Below are positions 33,566 through 42,904 of a stretch of 64,000 nucleotides of DNA, in pieces. The DNA lies in contig SJPJ01000001.1 of NCBI GenBank assembly GCA_007859835.1, forward strand, positions 3,745,437 through 3,809,436, written 5' to 3'. How positions within the stretch are numbered: position 1 is the first letter of the stretch; each line of letters opens with the position of its first letter. The notes below the pieces were generated by a model, which worked only from the letters and a program-made list of their open reading frames with translations, was not told the origin of the DNA and ran no database searches. This stretch comes from Novipirellula herctigrandis. GTDB lineage: Bacteria > Planctomycetota > Planctomycetia > Pirellulales > Pirellulaceae. Position numbers and translations under genes: made by a program.

Positions 33566-34912
33566 TTAAACTGTGATTTCGATACTGTTGGCTTTGACTG
33601 CCGTCACTTGACCGTCCAGACTGGCGTGTGCTGGACACCCCAATTGTTGCTCGTCAACGGTGGCGATGACGTCGCCACATTGGACCGTGTCACCTACGGA
33701 CACAACCGGTTTTGCCGGTGCGCCGATGTGCGAGTTCAATGGAATCGTGACACGTTGCGGTTGCCAATGATCGAAGCTGACGAAGGGGGCCTTGCGATTG
33801 TAGGACGCCAGCCCCAGCCGAGTGATGAGTGTCGGAATAGGAATCTCGCGGCCTTTCCGGGCCGGGTGGGGATCGCGGAACAGAACTTCCAATTCCTGTT
33901 CAGTGCGTCCCAACTCATTTTCGCGTAGTACCTGTTTGGCATCCACGCAGATGTTTTTAGGGTCGAGCATTTCCGGACAGGCAATCATTGAACAGACATT
34001 GCACTCGCAACAGTATTGCGCCCACAGGCTGCTTCGTTGTTTGGCCTCGCCGGTCATCAGCAGTGTCCGCATGACGCGATGCGGTTCGATCGGATAGCCC
34101 ATGATGTATCGCGGGCATAGCTCGGTACACAATGAACACTGGTCGCATTGCCCGTGACCGATCCGCGTGTACGTTTCCTGCGATTGAGTTTTGCGTTTCG
34201 CCAAATAGTGATCGCGTGGCAACGCAATGATTCCGCCCATGTTTTTGCCCACCGGCATGGATAGGTCCGTCGTGACACCTCCCATCATGATTCCGCCGGT
34301 TAGAATCAACGGATCGTCTACGGTTAGGCCTCCTGCCAATTCGAGGCAATCAGCGATGGAGACTCCAATCGGAACGACCGTTGTCAACGGTTCCGCGACG
34401 GCGCCGCAAACGGTGACGAACTTATCGACCACCGGCTTCCCTTCGGCGGCGAGGGCAACATTGACAATCGTTTCGACGTTGTCCACGACGCAACCAACAT
34501 GCAGCGGAATTCCTCCAGGTGGAATCAATCGTCCGGAGATTTCGTACACCAGTATGTACTCGTCACCAGCCGGATAGACATCGGGATAGACGAGACTTTC
34601 AAAGCCATTCGACTCCAAATCCGGTTGGAAGCTCTCGACCACGTCTTGATTTTTCTTTTTTACGGCCACGGTAACGGTCGCGGCATCGGTCAAGTCGCGC
34701 AGGATTTGCAGTCCGCGGAAGAAGGCGTCCTGGCGTTGGAGCATCGACTCGCGGTCCTTCTGCAACAAGGGTTCACATTCCGCCCCGTTGGCAATCACGT
34801 GTTCGACCGTGGCGTCCAACTTCTTATAAGTTGGAAAACCGGCACCACCGGCCCCGATCACGCCGGCTTCCCTGATTAGCCTTAGCAGATCCTGTTTCGA
34901 TTTCTTCTGCAT
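33566..34912 (-). CDS. PduS-like flavo-iron-sulfur protein of a microcompartment
   Basis: A 448-residue cytosolic RnfC/PduS family protein. ATG 34912 is used; one seven codons upstream is possible. Order: GVIGAGGAGFPTYKKL (glycine-rich flavin/nucleotide loop, residues 18-33), an SLBB-like domain (CGAVAEPLTTVVPIGVSIAD), two [4Fe-4S] clusters (CDQCSLCTELCP with C256, C259, C262, C266; CCECNVCSMIACP with C301, C304, C307, C312), and a C-terminal biotinyl-like barrel (GDTVQCGDVIATVDEQ). PduS reduces cobalamin and moves electrons from NADH in the propanediol microcompartment and is reported to interact with PduT. The directly adjacent PduT-like gene supports the same partnership. The role here, NADH or cofactor recycling across a shell, is inferred. 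Confidence 0.88.
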   Translation of the reverse strand: MQKKSKQDLLRLIREAGVIGAGGAGFPTYKKLDATVEHVIANGAECEPLLQKDRESMLQRQDAFFRGLQILRDLTDAATVTVAVKKKNQDVVESFQPDLESNGFESLVYPDVYPAGDEYILVYEISGRLIPPGGIPLHVGCVVDNVETIVNVALAAEGKPVVDKFVTVCGAVAEPLTTVVPIGVSIADCLELAGGLTVDDPLILTGGIMMGGVTTDLSMPVGKNMGGIIALPRDHYLAKRKTQSQETYTRIGHGQCDQCSLCTELCPRYIMGYPIEPHRVMRTLLMTGEAKQRSSLWAQYCCECNVCSMIACPEMLDPKNICVDAKQVLRENELGRTEQELEVLFRDPHPARKGREIPIPTLITRLGLASYNRKAPFVSFDHWQPQRVTIPLNSHIGAPAKPVVSVGDTVQCGDVIATVDEQQLGCPAHASLDGQVTAVKANSIEITV

Positions 34913-35238
34913 GATGATCTGTGTTGTTATCAAAGGGGACTGTAGTTGTTGCGAAGCCGCTTGTTACTGCACGACGATGCGCCGTTATTCCTTTGCATCA
35001 TCGGCAACCTCCATCGACGCGTTTCTTTCCTTCTCGGCTTGATCGGACCCATAGCATCACTCCAATCGAGTGAAGACCGGCGCGAGGTCTGTTTTTTGCC
35101 GCAGCCCCTCCACGCGAACGAGGTCGACGTTTCTTGGCCCAATGAGTCTATGCATTTTCGGTGTCACGGTCACGCTCCCTCCGTGAGGGTTGAAGGCGAG
35201 GAACGAGCCTGAGGGAGGGCCCGCGCGACCAAGGCCTT
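34913..35238. other. gene-free spacer upstream of the PduS-like gene
   Basis: About 325 bp likely to hold the pduS-pduT promoter. It includes a partial inverted repeat around CCCTCCGTGAGGG and CCTGAGGGAGGG (about 35175-35220). No coding content recognised. Confidence 0.4.
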
Positions 35239-35630
35239 TCATGTTTCTACTGCTAGACCTCTCTTCACCGCCCGCCATGAGGGTGAAGGCAAAATCGCAC
35301 GGCAGCTGACCCCGTGGCGGGAGGAGGTCATGATTTTAACCGGCCATGACTCGCGTTCAAGTCTGAAATGCGACACCGTAGCGATAATTTGCGACATGCC
35401 GTGGTTGGTGCTGAATTGGATACCTGTGTCGCGAGCCGTCGTGCTATCATCGGCCGCGCTTCTTGGCTTGCTTGGGTGTTCGGTCTGCGTTTCATCGATG
35501 GCAAAATTTTCGACAAGGCGGATCTTGGGCATGTCCAATGTCACAAAACCGAGTTCAAGTGCCGGCGAATCAGGCCTCCGTCGGAAGTCACCATTTGCGG
35601 CATCAACGAACAACGGATCAATAGGTTGAC
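35239..35630 (-). pseudogene. C-terminal remnant of a right-handed beta-helix protein
   Basis: The frame opens with DPLFVDAANGDFRRRPDSPA, LELGFVTLDMPKI, a well-known end of right-handed parallel beta-helix proteins that act on or bind polysaccharides (DPxFVDxxxGDFxLxPxSPAxxLGF). The helix coils that should precede it are absent, and the residues after KIRLV have no clear homology. Only the last turn of the solenoid is left. Confidence 0.7.
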
Positions 35631-35726
35631 TGTGACGTCGACTCCGGGTCGATGCTGATTTTCTGGCATCTGATTGCCCAACGGTGGATGGTTGGCACAG
35701 CAGTTGATGTTGACATCAGTGTCGGC

Positions 35727-37919
35727 TTACTCTTTGGGCGGAGTTGCCGGGCCGTCAGCTAGGCCGTCAGCTAGGCCGTCAGCCGGGCCGTCAGCCGGGC
35801 CGATGCTGACGCAATCAAGTCCGAAAAGGGCGCCTTTGCTTTTCGGATTCTTCCCGACGACCTCCACTCGAAGTACATAGACGCTATCCACAGGATTAAA
35901 CGTTCCGAGCACGATGGGGCGGTAAGACGTAGCCTTTTCGGCAGTGAAAAAATCCACGTTCTTCCCGACCGGCTTGCCGTTCACCGAAAAATTTAGAATG
36001 CCGTAGTCCTGGGCTTTTGTGGCGTGCAGCGTCAACGTCTCGGCCGCTGGACTCTTTGCGGGCACGGTACTCGACGCCGGAATACGGATCTCCACTACAT
36101 CACCAATCTGGGCATTCTTGAACAACAATTGATTGTCCAAGTTCCATGATCCCTTGAGCTTCAACCGCTTCAAATTTTGCGGCCTGAGGACAATGTTATC
36201 GGACTTGGAGATAACAATCTCGGCGTTAATCTCCACTGCGTTCTTAAACGTGCTGGTGGTCTGTGCAGCGTCGGTGTCCGGCAGTGGCGGCACATTGAGA
36301 ACCTCGGCCGCGTCCGGCTTGCGGTTCGACGTTGTGTCCGCGAAGCCATACCAATAGGCCCCAACCCCGTAGCCCATGTCGCAATCGCTCCAGGACCAGA
36401 CTTCCATGTCCAGTTGCAGTGAACTGGCAAACGGAATCGTGTCGAGCGATCGGGTTCGAGTCTCGACGCTATAGCCTTGGGTGTTTCTCTCGTTCGTTGT
36501 TTTTCGGTTTAATTTGTTGTAAACGTTTGATCGTGGCTGTGCGTGGAACGGATGCTCGTAAAAATCGGTACTGACACCACCCCATGAATAGCCGTAGTAG
36601 TCCTCCGTACCGGTTCCGAAGATGGACGGAAACTCCTCACCATCGATCCAGATTTTCTCGTCACCCTCACCCCACCATTTTTCGACCGGATTCATGATCG
36701 TGAGCGTGTCGCCGACGTAGACGCCTCGTCCCTTGGTCGTGATGTAATTCCAATCCGAGTAAGGTCGGGTCGCGACGGGGTATTGACCGCGCCAGCCTGC
36801 GTGAAAATACATCGATCGGTCGTCCCACTGCCAATCGCTGACGTTCACATTCAACTGAGCATCGACAGGCATCTCTCCGAGATTGACCAACGATACCGCT
36901 GCGGATGTCTGATAGGGCATCACCCAACGACACGTCATCGTGCCGTCGTCAGTGACCGTGCGATACCAGCCCTCCAGCGGATTCAGGCCAATGCCGCTGC
37001 CGAAGAAGTCGCCAATCGGGCACCAGACGGTTTCTTTGCCATCGAAGTTAATCTTGAGCACAACCGACCGAGTGACCGCAGGATCGTCGTCGTCGGCAAG
37101 TTTCAACGACAGCTTGCGAATCGCAGCTTCGCTGCCGTGTAAATTGCCAGGTAAATCGATCGAATGCTCGGCTCCCGGAGCGAGCGTCTGATTGAATGAA
37201 ATTGGCTCGCCCTGCCGAGGCAGTCGCGGATCGAGCAATGACTTGCATGTCGAGTCGATCGTTGCTTTCGCCTCGTGAAAATCATCCATCGTGAAGCTTT
37301 TTACGTTTACGTCATCGGCGTAATCGCGGTAGGTAAATTGAAAGAAAAAGGGGTGATCGGACATCGTCACCTTGCACCCTTTGGCGTAGGGGATCGGAAA
37401 AAACGAGACGGCGGATCGCAGGGACTGATGGGCCAATGGAAAGGGGATCAGTCCGTTGCCCTGAAAAAGATCGAACATATTCCCTTCCAAGGCAGGCTCG
37501 GAATCACCATCGAGATAGAAGCGGAGCGTGATGTTGGTCTCTGCCTTTGTTTGACTCCGCCACGGTGCCCAAAATCGCGTCAGCACACCGGGGCCTTCAT
37601 GTTCCATCACCACCCATTCCTTACGGCCATGATTTTCTTCGATGCGGATGAAATTGTGGTGTCGGTCATCTGTGTTTCGATCGAAGTTATTGAACCAACC
37701 TTCGGTATCCTCCGGAGTTTTGGACGCCCGATTATAGCTGCTGTCTTGTCTCAGCCGAAAATCGTTCTCAGGGAACCGAGCAACCGAGTCTCGATCAACC
37801 ATTTCGTTCAACAAAGATTCGATGGATACCGGCTGGGCGGCACGAACTGCGGAGAAGCCCAAGGCGGTTACAGCTAGGCAGCACCACGCAAAACTTTTAA
37901 TGTTGCAAATTTTGTTCAT
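35727..37919 (-). CDS. DUF2961 / GH172 family glycoside hydrolase
   Basis: A 730-residue secreted enzyme starting at ATG 37919 (signal peptide to about VRA-A). Two jelly-roll domains of the DUF2961 family, now GH172: HNFIRIEENHGRKEWVVMEH, EGPGVLTRFWAP, GNGLIPFPLAHQSLRSAVSF, FFGSGIGLNPLEGWYRTVT, MPYQTSAAVSLVNLG, GEGDEKIWIDGEEFPS and the strongly conserved GTGTEDYYGYSWG. GH172 members act on alpha-fructofuranosides or D-arabinofuranosides as trimers or larger assemblies. The extra C-terminal 150 residues are a beta-sandwich (LFKNAQIGDVVEIRIP, DYGILNFSVNGKPVG). The protein ends in an odd repeated tail, GPADGPADGLADGLADGP. Substrate in this cluster unknown. Confidence 0.82.
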   Translation of the reverse strand: MNKICNIKSFAWCCLAVTALGFSAVRAAQPVSIESLLNEMVDRDSVARFPENDFRLRQDSSYNRASKTPEDTEGWFNNFDRNTDDRHHNFIRIEENHGRKEWVVMEHEGPGVLTRFWAPWRSQTKAETNITLRFYLDGDSEPALEGNMFDLFQGNGLIPFPLAHQSLRSAVSFFPIPYAKGCKVTMSDHPFFFQFTYRDYADDVNVKSFTMDDFHEAKATIDSTCKSLLDPRLPRQGEPISFNQTLAPGAEHSIDLPGNLHGSEAAIRKLSLKLADDDDPAVTRSVVLKINFDGKETVWCPIGDFFGSGIGLNPLEGWYRTVTDDGTMTCRWVMPYQTSAAVSLVNLGEMPVDAQLNVNVSDWQWDDRSMYFHAGWRGQYPVATRPYSDWNYITTKGRGVYVGDTLTIMNPVEKWWGEGDEKIWIDGEEFPSIFGTGTEDYYGYSWGGVSTDFYEHPFHAQPRSNVYNKLNRKTTNERNTQGYSVETRTRSLDTIPFASSLQLDMEVWSWSDCDMGYGVGAYWYGFADTTSNRKPDAAEVLNVPPLPDTDAAQTTSTFKNAVEINAEIVISKSDNIVLRPQNLKRLKLKGSWNLDNQLLFKNAQIGDVVEIRIPASSTVPAKSPAAETLTLHATKAQDYGILNFSVNGKPVGKNVDFFTAEKATSYRPIVLGTFNPVDSVYVLRVEVVGKNPKSKGALFGLDCVSIGPADGPADGLADGLADGPATPPKE
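35751..35798. repeat. 12-bp in-frame tandem repeat in the GH172 gene end
   Basis: Four units of GCCGTCAGCTAG / GCCGTCAGCCGG, encoding (P/L)ADG repeats just before the stop codon. Copy number is likely variable. Confidence 0.9.
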
Positions 37920-37977
37920 TGGAATCCAATCATGGAGGTTCGGTTCGTTCTTGTCACAACGGCTTGTCGATTTAGTC

Positions 37978-38059
37978 GTGGGATAGGCTTCCAGCCTGCG
38001 TCTGCGTGGACGCAGGGAGATTAAATGGCGTGAATCATGACAGCCTACAAGTCTATCCC
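37978..38059. repeat. inverted-repeat intergenic element, copy 1 (diverged)
   Basis: Left arm GTGGGATAGGCTTCCAGCCT (37978-37997); right arm on the opposite strand, near 38039-38059, is diverged (CAGCCTACAAGTCTATCCC). Between them is a perfect inner hairpin CCTGCGTC/GACGCAGG (37994-38015). It is the same family as the elements at 55244 and 56776. Confidence 0.8.
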
Positions 38060-38137
38060 GTAGGCGTCCAAGCAACAGTTGGTTATTTCGCTGGAAACGG
38101 TCCTCTTACGCGTCTGGTTACTTCTCTCAACGTAGTG

Positions 38138-41100
38138 CTAGACAGGCTGCACACTCAGGATTTGGCCGGCTTTGATGTCAAGTCCTTGCGGAAATTCAAT
38201 GACGGTGTTTGGACCGTCTTTCTGGATTCGGGCATCGATATCGCGGCCGTCAAGTGTGACTACGATCTTGCTGGCATGGGTTCCTGGCGCACCGTCAAGG
38301 GTTAACTCCGTCAAATGAAGCTTGCCGTATCGCAGTTCGATAGTGTTTTTCTGCTGACCGGCTTTGACGGTCTGACTGAAACGCCCCCAGCCTTCCGCGG
38401 TGGTAAAGGCGGCGCGGAAGTTGTCTTGCTGCATGCGTGGCCCGAAGGCGAGTTTGCCCTCTGGTCCGTCGTATCGATACCCGAGCACGGCCATGAAGGC
38501 GCTGTAGCTCGACATGGCGCGAGCGTAGTGATCGCTGCATTCGATCTCGTTGTACGGGTTGCGGTCGCGCGGCAGGTAGCGGTCGTAAATCGCCTTGCCG
38601 ATCGCCAACCCTTTTTCGAGCATCCCTTCCCAGATCATGTGGGCGGCGACCTGCCATTCGAAGCCGGTCATGCATTCATTCAAATAGCCCGCATAGTTTT
38701 TTTTGCCGCTCTTCGGTTCGATCTTCCCATGGGGGAACGAGCACATCACCAGTCCCGCGTTGCCTTCGACTGCATACCACCGCCCATCGGTCATAACTTT
38801 TCGAAAGTCGCCCACGTTGGGTGAAAAATTGAATGTCCAAAGCGAGTCGAGCGCCCGGCGGATCTTGTCCTGCGGTAGAATTCGGTCGAGGCCCACGTTC
38901 CGTAGCCAGAAATCGCCAAACACCTGATCGATGTGGCAACCGTTGGTGGAGCCGTGCTTCTCCGTTTCTGCTTTTCCCGGCTTATGGATGAAGTAGCCAA
39001 AGTCGTCATTCCAGAGCATCTCAACCATCGCCGGAGCCCCTTTCGCGACGATCCGTTCATAGCGCTGGGCCACCATTGGCTGTTTCATCTGTCGCGCCAT
39101 CACTGCTGACGCCTTGAGCGCGGCGTGGTACAGATTGATCAGCCAAGGCACTTGCCCGAACCAGGGCTCGTCCAGCGTGTTGTGCTGGGCACCGGCAAGC
39201 AGTCCGTTTTCGTCTGGATCCCATTTGCGGATGACGTGATCCATCGATAGCTTCGTACGGTCCCAAATGCTTTCCAGGAACCGATAGTCTGTGGTCATCT
39301 GGCTTTCGCGCAGGACACGCAGAATCGTTCCACATTGACCGTCGATGGCATCTTCGAATTTACCGATCGAATGACGAAAGTTGATCGCGCCGTCACTAGG
39401 CCTGAACCCCTTGCCGTATTCGACCTTGTCACGACATTCACGTTCGATGACCGGGAAGATTCGCGACAACCCCTGGGCATATTGCCAGACGTGTGTGCAG
39501 TTGCCCGGGCAGCAATTCACACCTTCGTCCAGGTTGTACATGCCGCCTTGCAGAGCCAACCGTTCGGCCACCTGAGTCTGCATGCAATTGATGGGAATAA
39601 ACGTTCGCTCCAGGAACCAATAAGGCAACGTGGAATCGTACCAGGTATCGGCCCATGTCTGGGTCGTTGTATGCAGTTCCGTATCCCGCACAGCCACGAC
39701 CCCGGCCGCATCCGTCGCCGTCGGCCACAACGTGGAGTAATGGTTGATGTCGGGTGCTCCCGGACGACGTCCGAACGCCGTGACATATCTTGCGTTGGGA
39801 AATCGCCAGGACAGTACAAAGGAAACGGTTTCCTCTTCGCCGGGCTCAAGCGTCAGTGTGCGCCCGATCGAGGCAAATCCCCTCTCGCTGAAGGGGCTTT
39901 TGTAAACCTCGTCGTCTTTCTCGCTGTGTTGCTTTGGAATAAAAAGCCCAGACGTGCCTGGCTCCGATCGTGTGATGTCTACGATGTCCGGCTTTTCTTT
40001 ACCCAATAGCCCCAACGCAATGGATCCAAAATCCGTTGCCTTTTCAAACGGCGCTTCCGTTTGTTGGTTTGTGGGTTTTGTAGAGAACACGATGTGGTCG
40101 ACGTCAATATGTCCCCATCCACGCGACGATGCGTCTAGGATTTCAATGTGCGCCTGCTTGCCGACCAGTGTTGTCACGTTCCAGGTGGACCATGCCATGG
40201 CGTCCGATTGCTTGCCCGCCGCGGAGCGAACTTTCTTTCCACTGACCCACAAGCTGATATTCAGTGACTTCTCGTCCCGTCCGCCGGCAATGAGGAAATT
40301 GATGAAGGGTTTTTCAATCTTAAATTCAGGTGAGGTCAGTTTGCCCTGAAGTTCATCGCTACCAGTCCAAGAATTGACCAAGCCCTTGCCTTTGAAACCG
40401 GACAATACCTGAATCGTGCGACCGCCTAAGGCCGGCGCATCGCCAAAAGCTTCGCCTTCCGCTTTCCAGTCGCCGTAATCGTCACCTTCAAAATCGGCGA
40501 ACACCTCGGTTTGTTCGCCGCGGTTATCCATGTCAGCAGGTTTCGTCCAACATTCCACAGCAGACAGTCCATCTTGTTCGCTATACCGACTTAACCGGAT
40601 GCCGTTTTTCCCCTGTCCGCTTCTGAAGTTCGAGAAGTTTTCGACGTGACCCGCGATGGCCGTCTTTTGGATCTGGTCCGAGTTGTTTTTGATCGTGTAA
40701 CGCATCACGATCACCGGATAGCTGGAATCGTCGCGGTTCAACGGGATGAAGGGGGTGTACGCTTCCAGTTCAACGTCCACGGGACACGCCGCATCCGCAT
40801 AGGTCACCCTCGCCATCGGATACCGGTTCGTGAAGACCACATCCTCAAAGCCGTTGGAATCCAGCGTGAAGACTCGCTGTTCGCCGTCACAGTCGACTTG
40901 CAACGCAAAGCCCTGATTCATGGGGGATTGGATCGTATCGGGATCGGTGAACCGGGGACCTTTCCCAGTATGTTTTGCATCTCTGTTGCCGTCCAGATTC
41001 CAATACCAGAGCCGACCGTCGCCTCCCAGATAAACTTGACCGGTGCAAATGCCGTTAATGGGCATTCCGATGAATTTGAGATCATCTCCGGTCGCGGTTA

Positions 41101-41356
41101 ACGGTTCGCCGCGTGCATACAGACTGGCGATCCAATCACTGCCCAACTTTTTGTCAGAGGGAATGATCTTCTCAAAATCCTCCGCGGCAAAGGGACCTGC
41201 CATCACGCTCGCTTGACCCGCCATCAACATGCCAGCGGTCAGGCCCGTCGCCTTGATAAATCCACGCCGTCCGATCGACCGCGGCGCACAACTATCTGTT
41301 TCTCCACAGCAGGAACTCTCGACAAGGTTCAATGGGTATGTTGGTTTCTCGTTCAT
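38138..41356 (-). CDS. GH116-type (GBA2/DUF608) glycoside hydrolase with inserted beta-sandwich, Tat-exported
   Basis: A 1072-residue protein with a Tat signal (GRRGFIKATGL). An N-terminal GBA2-like beta-domain (GMPINGICTGQVYLGGDGRL, MRYTIKNNSDQIQKTAIAGH) is interrupted at about 285-425 by an extra sandwich (FADFEGDDYGDWKAEGEAFG, GFKGKGLVNSW, DVDHIVFS) like the module preceding GH32 levanase domains. The C-terminal (alpha/alpha)6 barrel follows: NCCPGNCTHVWQYAQGL, DGQCGTILRVLRE, KWDPDENGLLAGAQHNTLD, WFGQVPWLINLYHAALKA, CMTGFEWQVAAHMIWEGM. GH116 enzymes cleave beta-glucosides or beta-xylosides with retention. The substrate here is unknown. It lies 43 bp downstream of the sulfatase gene on the same strand, suggesting co-transcription. 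Confidence 0.82.
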   Translation of the reverse strand: MNEKPTYPLNLVESSCCGETDSCAPRSIGRRGFIKATGLTAGMLMAGQASVMAGPFAAEDFEKIIPSDKKLGSDWIASLYARGEPLTATGDDLKFIGMPINGICTGQVYLGGDGRLWYWNLDGNRDAKHTGKGPRFTDPDTIQSPMNQGFALQVDCDGEQRVFTLDSNGFEDVVFTNRYPMARVTYADAACPVDVELEAYTPFIPLNRDDSSYPVIVMRYTIKNNSDQIQKTAIAGHVENFSNFRSGQGKNGIRLSRYSEQDGLSAVECWTKPADMDNRGEQTEVFADFEGDDYGDWKAEGEAFGDAPALGGRTIQVLSGFKGKGLVNSWTGSDELQGKLTSPEFKIEKPFINFLIAGGRDEKSLNISLWVSGKKVRSAAGKQSDAMAWSTWNVTTLVGKQAHIEILDASSRGWGHIDVDHIVFSTKPTNQQTEAPFEKATDFGSIALGLLGKEKPDIVDITRSEPGTSGLFIPKQHSEKDDEVYKSPFSERGFASIGRTLTLEPGEEETVSFVLSWRFPNARYVTAFGRRPGAPDINHYSTLWPTATDAAGVVAVRDTELHTTTQTWADTWYDSTLPYWFLERTFIPINCMQTQVAERLALQGGMYNLDEGVNCCPGNCTHVWQYAQGLSRIFPVIERECRDKVEYGKGFRPSDGAINFRHSIGKFEDAIDGQCGTILRVLRESQMTTDYRFLESIWDRTKLSMDHVIRKWDPDENGLLAGAQHNTLDEPWFGQVPWLINLYHAALKASAVMARQMKQPMVAQRYERIVAKGAPAMVEMLWNDDFGYFIHKPGKAETEKHGSTNGCHIDQVFGDFWLRNVGLDRILPQDKIRRALDSLWTFNFSPNVGDFRKVMTDGRWYAVEGNAGLVMCSFPHGKIEPKSGKKNYAGYLNECMTGFEWQVAAHMIWEGMLEKGLAIGKAIYDRYLPRDRNPYNEIECSDHYARAMSSYSAFMAVLGYRYDGPEGKLAFGPRMQQDNFRAAFTTAEGWGRFSQTVKAGQQKNTIELRYGKLHLTELTLDGAPGTHASKIVVTLDGRDIDARIQKDGPNTVIEFPQGLDIKAGQILSVQPV

Positions 41357-41399
41357 TTGTTGATCGTGCCTATGCTACTGTTCGACGGGTAAGGTTAAG

Positions 41400-42809
41400 C
41401 TACTTGGTTGTTCGTGGGGCGCTGAGCCACTGGTTAAGTTCAGCAGTCAACGAAGCGACCAGTTCAGGATGGTCGTCGATGACGTTTCGCTGCTCGTTCG
41501 GGTCGGCATCGATGTTGAACAGCTCCACTGCCTTTCCGCCGAGAGCGAGCAATTTCCATTTCCCTCGCATGGTAACTTCGGTCGCATACGGTTTGGGTTT
41601 TGGATAGTGGCGTTGAACCTTCTTATACAGGTCGAGTTGCCAGAAGACCGTTCCTCGCGCTTCGACGCTTGGCGGACGCTCGCCCTTCATGTGAGGCAAG
41701 AGGCTTTGTCCATCGATCGGCAACTCACTCGGCAGTTCAACTCCGGCCGCTTCGCAGAACGTGGGCAGCAGATCATTCGTGTGGCCAAACGCACCCGATG
41801 TTTGGCCGGCTGGAATCGTCGCCGGCCACCGTGCCACCATCGGTACGCGAAGTCCTCCGTCATGCAAGTCGGCCTTGCCGCCCTTCAATTCGCCGATGAA
41901 TCCTTCGTACGCTGCTCCATTGTCGCTCGTGAAAAGAACGAGTGTGTTGTCGGCGATTCCCAGTTCGTCGAGCTTGCCCAGGATCTGGCCGACTTTGGCG
42001 TCCATGTGCTGCACCATCGAGCGGAAGCAATGCTGATTCTCGCTGATGCCGTCCACTGCGGTACCAGACCAATGCGGCTCTGGAGCAGGCTCATAGGGTT
42101 TATGGGGAACCAAAAACCACAAGTTGACAAAAAATGGTTTCGGGTCGGCAGAGAGTTTTTCGATCAGCTCGATCGCATAGTCGCCGTTTGCGTCGGTTAA
42201 GTGTTTTGAATAGTAGGGATCATCCTCGTTGACCTGTTGGTCGTTTCGGATGAGCACGGTTCCGCCTTGTCGAAAGAGCGTTCGATCTCGGCCCATGCGG
42301 CCGCGAACAGGTTGCTGTTCGATCTGCGTTTGATAGAAGTTGAAACCGTGCTGGCGCGGGCCAGGCTGATCGTCCAGTCGCTTCCCTTGTGCGTCGACAT
42401 GCAGGCCACCCAGATGCCACTTGCCCACATGCGCCGTGTTGTAGCCAGCGCCGTTAAGAAGTTCGGCAACGGTCGTCGCCGACTTGGGCAGCCATCGATT
42501 CACGTCGTTGAAATGTTTCGTGATACCGAACCGCAGCGGATATCGACCAGTCAACACCGAAGCTCGCGTCGGAGAGCAGACTGCCGACCCAGCGTAGAAC
42601 CGGGAAAATCGCATCCCTTCAATGGCAAGCTTATCAAGATGAGGCGTTTTTACTGCGGGACTCCCAAAGCAGGAGAGGTCACCGTAGCCAAGATCGTCTG
42701 CCAGCAGCAGAACGATGTTAGGGCGGTCGTTCGCGAACGCTTCACCTGTCCGGACCACCAAGCCAAGGGCAACACAGGCAATGGAAAGAAACGAAATACA
42801 AAGACGCAT
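41400..42809 (-). CDS. type I sulfatase (CSPTR)
   Basis: A 469-residue secreted S1 sulfatase. ATG 42809 starts a signal peptide (LCISFLSIACVALGLVV); longer in-frame starts are not needed. Motifs: NIVLLLADDLGYGDLSCFGS, formylglycine Cys78 in VCSPTRASVLTGRYPLRFG, HVGKWHLGGL, WFLVPHKPYEPAP, LFTSDNGAAYEG and DGGLRVPMVARWPA. The end, ELFNIDADPNEQRNV, is standard. It is followed by the GH116 gene. The motif set resembles N-acetylgalactosamine/galactose-6-sulfatase-type enzymes, but specificity cannot be read directly. Confidence 0.9.
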   Translation of the reverse strand: MRLCISFLSIACVALGLVVRTGEAFANDRPNIVLLLADDLGYGDLSCFGSPAVKTPHLDKLAIEGMRFSRFYAGSAVCSPTRASVLTGRYPLRFGITKHFNDVNRWLPKSATTVAELLNGAGYNTAHVGKWHLGGLHVDAQGKRLDDQPGPRQHGFNFYQTQIEQQPVRGRMGRDRTLFRQGGTVLIRNDQQVNEDDPYYSKHLTDANGDYAIELIEKLSADPKPFFVNLWFLVPHKPYEPAPEPHWSGTAVDGISENQHCFRSMVQHMDAKVGQILGKLDELGIADNTLVLFTSDNGAAYEGFIGELKGGKADLHDGGLRVPMVARWPATIPAGQTSGAFGHTNDLLPTFCEAAGVELPSELPIDGQSLLPHMKGERPPSVEARGTVFWQLDLYKKVQRHYPKPKPYATEVTMRGKWKLLALGGKAVELFNIDADPNEQRNVIDDHPELVASLTAELNQWLSAPRTTK

Positions 42810-42904
42810 CTCATGGATCGTGACGTAATGAGGGGGGATTTTGTCAGAAAGCGTCTTCATTTCCGTTTCAATCACGTGAATCGTTCCTTTGCATCCGCGG
42901 CAAA

